Shown here piece by piece: positions 59,182 through 64,000 of a stretch of 64,000 nucleotides of DNA. Within the stretch, counting starts at the first letter, position 1, and each line of letters starts with the position of its first letter. A program made the position numbers and the translations under genes. The stretch spans positions 496,001 through 560,000 of the forward strand of contig JADJGB010000010.1 of the NCBI GenBank assembly GCA_016708305.1, given 5' to 3'. The notes beneath the pieces are model-generated. The model had not been told where the DNA came from and did no database searches. It saw nothing but the letters and a program-made list of their open reading frames with translations. Source of the stretch: Sphingobacteriales bacterium. Its GTDB lineage: Bacteria; Bacteroidota; Bacteroidia; Chitinophagales; Chitinophagaceae.

Positions 59182-61130
59182 ATGTTGAAAACAATTCCAC
59201 GCGATGTAAGTTGGTTATCATTTAATGCAAGAGTATTGCAGGAAGCTGCCGATCCTGAAGTTCCGCTAAGGGAACGCGTAAAATTTCTGGGTATTTTTTC
59301 AAACAATCGCGATGAGTTTTTCAGGGTGCGGGTAGCCTCTTTGCGAAGGATGCTTCGCATAGAAACCAAACTGAATATGCACCCCGAAAAAAATCCGCAA
59401 ACAATTTTGAAAGAAATTAAAGAATTAATATTCAGGCAACAAGAAGAATTTGAAAAAGTTTGGAATTCGGTTTTGGATGACCTTAACCGTAATAATATTT
59501 TTCTTAAAACTGAAAAACAACTCAATAGAAGGCAAAAAGCCTTTATTCAAAACTTTTTTGATTACGAAGTAAGCCCAAATGTTATTCCCCTGATGATTGA
59601 GTCAATCAAAACCTTCCCAGACTTAAGGGATAAATCAATTTTTTTGGGAGTGGTAATGAGTAAAAAGGGACCTGATACCGATAGAAAATATGCTGTAATC
59701 GAAATACCTGTTACTGCTGTAGGCCGTTTTATATTACTACCTTCAGCCAGAGGTAAACAGGATATTATTTTGCTTGAAGATGTTATAAAATATAACCTGC
59801 CTGAAATTTTTAGCTTTTTGGGCTATACCGACTTTAATGCACATACATTTAAATTTACCCGTGATGCAGAATTAGATATAGACAATCTGGATACTTCGCC
59901 TTTTGTTCAGAAATTAGAAAAGGGATTAAAAAACAGAAAAAAAGGAAGACCAATCCGCCTTACTTACGATGAAGATATTGATAAAGGGCTTTTAGAATAT
60001 CTAATAAATAAATTTGGCCTTTCCCTGCAAGACAATCTGATTCCGGGGGGTAGCATTCATAATTTCAGACATTTTATGGACTTCCCCGATCAGGTTTTTA
60101 AAAACAAAACACAACGAAAACAGTCTTTTGATCATCCATTGCTTGCCGGAAAAAGAATTTGGGATGTGGTTACAAACAGGGATATATTGCTTAATTTTCC
60201 CTACCATAGTTTTACACCTGTAATTGACCTGATTAGAGAAGCTGCTTTTGACCCTGATGTAATTTCTATAAAAATATCCTTATACCGATTAGCGTCACAG
60301 TCGAAAATTATTAATGCCCTTATCAATGCCAGTCGCAACGGCAAAGAGGTAACCGTGATGCTGGAACTGAAAGCAAGATTTGATGAAGAAGCCAACCTTA
60401 TGTGGAAACAGAGGCTTGAGGAGGCCGGAGTAAAAGTGCTTTCTGAAATTCCAAATATTAAAGTTCATGCAAAAGTTTGTGTGATTAAAAAGAAGACAAA
60501 AAAGAAGACTACCTATTACGGATTTTTAAGTACAGGAAACGTAAATGAAAAAACTGCAAAAATATACGGCGACCATTGCTTGTTTACATCCAATGCACAT
60601 GTAATGGCTGATATCAACCGTATTTTTAATTATCTGTCAAATCCTAAAACAGGCGCTTCTTATCTTACAAAATGCAGAACCATTATTCCCGGCCCGCATA
60701 TTTTCAGAACTAAAATGCTCCAGTTTATTCAGCAGGAAATAGAACAGGCCAAAAAAAGGGAAACATGCCGAAATACTTCTAAATGAATTCTTTGGCCGAT
60801 ACCATCATGATAGAAAAACTATATGAAGCAGCCAAAGCCGGTGTCAAAATCAAACTCATAGTAAGGGGAATATTTTGTATGTTTTCGGAAAACAAGAAAT
60901 TTAAATTTCCTGTAAAAGCCATTAGCATTGTGGATGAATATCTGGAACATGCAAGAGTATTTGTTTTTTACAATAAAGGAAATCAAAAAGTATTTATATC
61001 TTCGGCAGACTGGATGCTGCGAAATATTGAACACAGAGTAGAAGCTACTTGTCCGGTAACCAATAAAGAATTGAAAAAAGAATTGCTGGATATGGTCGCA
61101 GATAGTAACATATTATTACTTAAAAAATAA
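59182..61130 (+). pseudogene. ppk: Polyphosphate kinase (PPK1), one compound frameshift, short C-terminus
   Basis: PPK1 makes polyphosphate from ATP. Marks are the N-terminal RDVSWLSFNARVLQEAADP and LGIFSNNRDEFFRVRVAS, the DPDVISIKISLYRLASQSKI part, the autophosphorylated His in IPNIKVHAKVCVIKKK, YGFLSTGNVNEKTAKIYGDH and the second His in DEYLEHARVFVFYNK. The frame changes between 60765 and 60785 (A runs), between QQEIEQAKK and MNSLADTIMIEKLYEAAKAG. The last residues (ELLDMVADSNILLLKK) depart from the usual C-terminal helix, and the total is about 650 residues against roughly 690 in the family. It is followed 12 bases later by the ppx gene. Confidence 0.9.
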
Positions 61131-61142
61131 AACGTATAAAAT

Positions 61143-62036
61143 TTGAAATTAGCCGCTATTGACATAGGAAGTAATGCTGCAAGATTATTGATTAAAGATA
61201 TTCATCTTGACAAACAAAATAAGCCCGAATTTATAAAGTCGAATCTTGTAAGAGTACCGCTACGACTGGGTTTTGATGTTTTTGAAACTGGAGAAATATC
61301 TGAAGCCAAAGTAGAAAATATTCTTAATACCATCAAAGCGTATAAACACTTGTTGGAGGTGTATGGAGTAAAACATCTCAAGGCATGCGCTACATCAGCC
61401 ATGCGCGATGCAAAAAACAGCAAAGAAATCATAAAAAGAGTAAAAGATGAAACAGGTATAGAAATCGAAATACTTTCGGGAGAAAATGAGGCTTCAATGG
61501 TATATGAGAACCATATACCCGACAATTTGCCTAAAGACATATCCTATTTATATATTGATGTTGGCGGGGGAAGCACCGAACTTACTTTTTTCAGCAATAG
61601 CGAATTGGTTTTTAAGCAATCTTTTAATATTGGCACCATTAGATTGCTCAAACATCAAGTGTCTGAAGCGCAATGGGATGAGATGAAATCCTTCATTAAA
61701 ACCGAAACCAAAAATTCGAAATCAATAATGGCTATCGGCACAGGAGGAAATATCAATAAGGTGTTTTCTTTATCAAAAAGAAAAGAAGGAAAGCCGCTTT
61801 CTTTGGATCTTCTAAGAGATTATTATAAACAACTGAGCAGCCTCAGCCTTTCCGACAGAATGAGCGCCTTCAAAATGCGTGAAGATCGTGCAGATGTAAT
61901 TGTGCCTGCATTGCTGATTTATATCAATGTATTAAAATGGGCCGGCGCTAACGAAATACTTATTCCGAAAATTGGTCTCGCCGATGGTTTGATTCATAAA
62001 CTTTATGATGAAGTGGTTACAAGCGCTTTCAAATAA
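61143..62036 (+). CDS. ppx: Exopolyphosphatase / GppA-family phosphatase
   Basis: This 297-residue ASKHA-fold protein has LAAIDIGSNAARLLIKDI (phosphate loop 1), ATSAMRDAKNSKEI, LSGENEASMVYEN and YIDVGGGSTELTFF (loop 2). It removes terminal phosphates from polyphosphate, or the 5'-gamma phosphate of pppGpp. The start codon is TTG (61143), 12 bases after ppk, so the pair is one operon. This short one-domain form lacks the HD domain of E. coli Ppx. The frame is intact. Confidence 0.9.
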   Translation: MKLAAIDIGSNAARLLIKDIHLDKQNKPEFIKSNLVRVPLRLGFDVFETGEISEAKVENILNTIKAYKHLLEVYGVKHLKACATSAMRDAKNSKEIIKRVKDETGIEIEILSGENEASMVYENHIPDNLPKDISYLYIDVGGGSTELTFFSNSELVFKQSFNIGTIRLLKHQVSEAQWDEMKSFIKTETKNSKSIMAIGTGGNINKVFSLSKRKEGKPLSLDLLRDYYKQLSSLSLSDRMSAFKMREDRADVIVPALLIYINVLKWAGANEILIPKIGLADGLIHKLYDEVVTSAFK

Positions 62037-62095
62037 TGTATAGACGTGGAATAAACGAACAAGAAAGGCCAATCTAATATATTTTATATATAATA

Positions 62096-63109
62096 TTAAC
62101 TTTCCCAATCAAATCGACTCCTTGCCATATTTTTATAATAGGCAATCAACCACCTCGTCACTTCACTGTACGATTCCATGCCTGAAGGCTGATTATTGAA
62201 CATCAGGAAATGACTGTAAACCCATTTTAGAAGTGGTTCAACGGGGTTTTTGTAACGCTCGTAAAATGCACGATAATCATCTATATCTTTTATAACTTGT
62301 GGATGAAGTGCGCTATTATAATTTTTTGCCTTTGTACTATCAGCATAATAAAGTTCTCCGATGCTGTAATTGTACATGTCAAAATAAACCGAATACCTGA
62401 AATTAACAGATGGATGCTTGCTGCTAACGAGATAACCCACAAAATTCGCTTCATTTTCTTTGGCATAACCCAATTGATGAGCTATTTCATGCGAAGCCAC
62501 AAATGGCTCCACACATTGCGGGATGGTAGTATTCACCTGAGCCTCGCCGGTAAAAGGATTGTAATAGCCCTGGTAGCCGGGTGTAGTTAAACAAATAGCT
62601 GAAAATAGAGGCTTTACTGAGCTAACTTTATATTTCAAAAATGGATGCTGGTTTTCGACCAATTGATAGGCCCTGGTAGCACCTGCAAATAATTTCTGAT
62701 TTCGCCTGAAAGAATCACGCATGGCAGGTGTAAGTAGGGATGCATTTGTGTTTAATTTTTTCTGGAGCAAATCAACCAAAGTATCCAAATCCTGAGCAGA
62801 ATAATTCTGGCTATCCAAATGTAATTGTCCCGAAATCCCCACTCGAGAATAGTTCAATCCCCAGAAGCCATAAAAAACCACATAAACTATAAGCCCAATG
62901 AGCATTATTTTCACAAATGCTTTCTTAATATTTTTTGGGTTGAAAAGTTTTCTGAAATTCTTTATCAATTTAATCATTTGACACATCAGGTACCCAATCA
63001 GAAGTAAATAAAGTAGATCGCCAAGACTGAAAGGCAACCACCCTAACGAAAAGCGCAAAATTTTGGATATGTAAATATATACACCATTACTATAATATTT
63101 TTCTACCAT
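62096..63109 (-). CDS. DUF3810 membrane protein with HExxH
   Basis: This 337-residue protein has two or three N-terminal membrane segments (FSLGDLLYLLLIGYLMCQMI; IMLIGLIVYVVFYGFWGL) and a soluble part carrying the zinc-type motif ASHEIAHQLGYAKENEANF with a downstream Glu, the gluzincin layout, then VGYLVSSKHPSVNFRYSVY. DUF3810 is a family of predicted metallopeptidases of unknown target. It converges on the ppx gene. The frame is intact. Confidence 0.87.
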   Translation of the reverse strand: MVEKYYSNGVYIYISKILRFSLGWLPFSLGDLLYLLLIGYLMCQMIKLIKNFRKLFNPKNIKKAFVKIMLIGLIVYVVFYGFWGLNYSRVGISGQLHLDSQNYSAQDLDTLVDLLQKKLNTNASLLTPAMRDSFRRNQKLFAGATRAYQLVENQHPFLKYKVSSVKPLFSAICLTTPGYQGYYNPFTGEAQVNTTIPQCVEPFVASHEIAHQLGYAKENEANFVGYLVSSKHPSVNFRYSVYFDMYNYSIGELYYADSTKAKNYNSALHPQVIKDIDDYRAFYERYKNPVEPLLKWVYSHFLMFNNQPSGMESYSEVTRWLIAYYKNMARSRFDWES

Positions 63110-63274
63110 TCCGGGAAAATGAAATTACCTTAATTGTTATTGCTAAACCAAACACAGTATTGTAAAGAATATATTTCTTCTCTTTTCAAAAAAGCTTTCA
63201 TAATATTTTAATGCCAAAATTGTTCAGGTCGCTAAGTAAAGGTTTATTTTTATATAAATTGAAAATATCTGATA

Positions 63275-63824
63275 ATGAAATTTGAGCCACTACAAGTAAC
63301 ACTCAAAAATGGTGTAGAAATCGTCATCAGGGAAGCAAAACGGAAGGATGCACGCCAACTGTTGGATACTATGGCGGTGTATTATGGAAGGCGAATTTTT
63401 GATAACTGAAATTGAAGAGTTCAACCCAACTGTGCAGGATCAGGCGAAATGGATAGAAATGTTGAACAGCAGCCGAAACAGTTTGCTCCTGATAGCAACC
63501 TGCAAAAAGGAGATTATCGGATCCGTTGATCTAAAAGGTGAGATGAGAAAAAAAATATGGCATAATGCTACCCTGGGGATTAGTATTTTGAAAAAATGGC
63601 AAAATCTCGGATTAGGAAAAATCATGATGCAACAAGCATTAAATTGGGCAACAAACAGTTTGAGTCTGGAGCAAATTTGGCTTCATGTTTTTTCCACTCA
63701 TTCAGTTGCCATAAGCCTTTATAAATCATTGGAATTCAAAGAAGCAGGAATTCAAAAAGATTTTGCAAAAATGCCGGATGGCAGTTTTGCGGATAATATT
63801 ATTATGAGAAAAGAGGTAAAATAA
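63275..63824 (+). pseudogene. GNAT-family N-acetyltransferase, one frameshift
   Basis: The natural start MKFEPLQVTLKNGVEIVIRE gives a ribosomal-type GNAT N-terminus (RKDARQLLDTMAVYYG). The frame changes near 63385 and then continues EGEFLITEIEEFNPTVQDQA, with the acetyl-CoA motif LGISILKKWQNLGLGKIMMQ, IWLHVFSTHSVAISLYKSLE and the end MPDGSFADNIIMRKEV. Without repair the product would lack its first strands. The substrate is unknown. Confidence 0.8.
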
Positions 63825-63958
63825 TACTTTAGGTTCTAATAGATAATTATTGTTCTCAATATTAAAAATACGGGAAAAACACCCCCTTTTTTGCTCAAAT
63901 TTCCTTTTACCTTAGCCCCAGATTAATAACTGAAAAATATTAAAATCTGTTTTTTTAA

Positions 63959-64000
63959 ATGCAAACAAGACGTGAACATTTGGTTTATATCCTTGCTTTA
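63959..64000 (+). CDS. Start of a gene cut by the window edge
   Basis: An ATG at 63959 opens MQTRREHLVYILAL and runs off the window end. Only 14 codons are visible, too few to name it. Confidence 0.3.
   Translation, partial: MQTRREHLVYILAL

Noticed and set aside
62060..62095. Terminator between ppx and the DUF3810 gene
   Set aside because: The only palindromic sequence is made of A and T alone and would form a very weak hairpin.
1..64000. An alternative genetic code in which TAG or TAA is read as an amino acid
   Set aside because: Many well-formed genes end normally at TAA and TAG (for example the TonB receptor ends at TAG right after its final Phe), and the in-frame stops are single, isolated events.

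Overview
The window looks like chromosomal DNA from an AT-rich member of the Bacteroidota, most like the Chitinophagaceae/Sphingobacteriales side; that placement is inference. Pointers are a PorU2-type type IX secretion peptidase with its PorV/PorQ partner, a surface protein ending in the matrix typical of this phylum, promoters with the TAnnTTTG -7 box, a TPP-riboswitch-controlled TonB-dependent receptor, DUF3467 and DUF3810 proteins, YfhO, a dnaA gene and paired glycosyltransferases.

Layout. 1-7.9 kb: end of a large surface protein, a small GNAT, a receiver-like protein, and a minus-strand drug-efflux operon (AraC regulator, TolC, HlyD/EmrA, 14-TM MFS pump). 7.9-9.1 kb: an IS3-family element next to the regulator start. 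9.2-11.2 kb: an alpha-oxoamine synthase (serine palmitoyltransferase-like) overlapping a TetR gene. 11.4-14.2 kb: small secreted or envelope proteins and a methyltransferase. 14.2-17.2 kb: an IS66 element set between two 187-bp direct copies of the start of a lipoprotein gene. 17.3-20.8 kb: tRNA-Met, TPP riboswitch, TonB receptor and an MtfA-like peptidase. 20.9-28.1 kb: housekeeping genes (PNPOx-like protein, aldehyde dehydrogenase, glycosyltransferase, rsmG, DUF3467, EamA exporter, glutaminyl cyclotransferase) and an IS66 relic. 28.3-33.8 kb: a minus-strand glycan operon (two GT4, an epimerase, YfhO). 34-41 kb: dnaA, tRNA-Ser, an ATP-grasp protein, a CCG-domain protein, accD and smpB. 41-47 kb: porU2 and a PorV/PorQ gene. 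47-62 kb: a PepSY membrane protein, a metal-efflux set (cusA interrupted by an IS3 element, cusC, cusB), a P-type cation ATPase, polyphosphate kinase and exopolyphosphatase. 62-64 kb: a DUF3810 protein, a GNAT and the start of one more gene.

A feature that colours the whole annotation: about thirty genes or gene parts carry a one-base frame break or an in-frame stop. Most breaks lie in short A, T, G or C runs and are repaired by adding one base, and they hit apparently essential genes (accD) as well as insertion sequences. This is the signature expected of unpolished long-read consensus, but recent gene decay cannot be excluded from sequence alone. Broken genes are therefore given as full-length reconstructed spans with the break stated. 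I saw no CRISPR array, prophage, rRNA operon or clear defence island.
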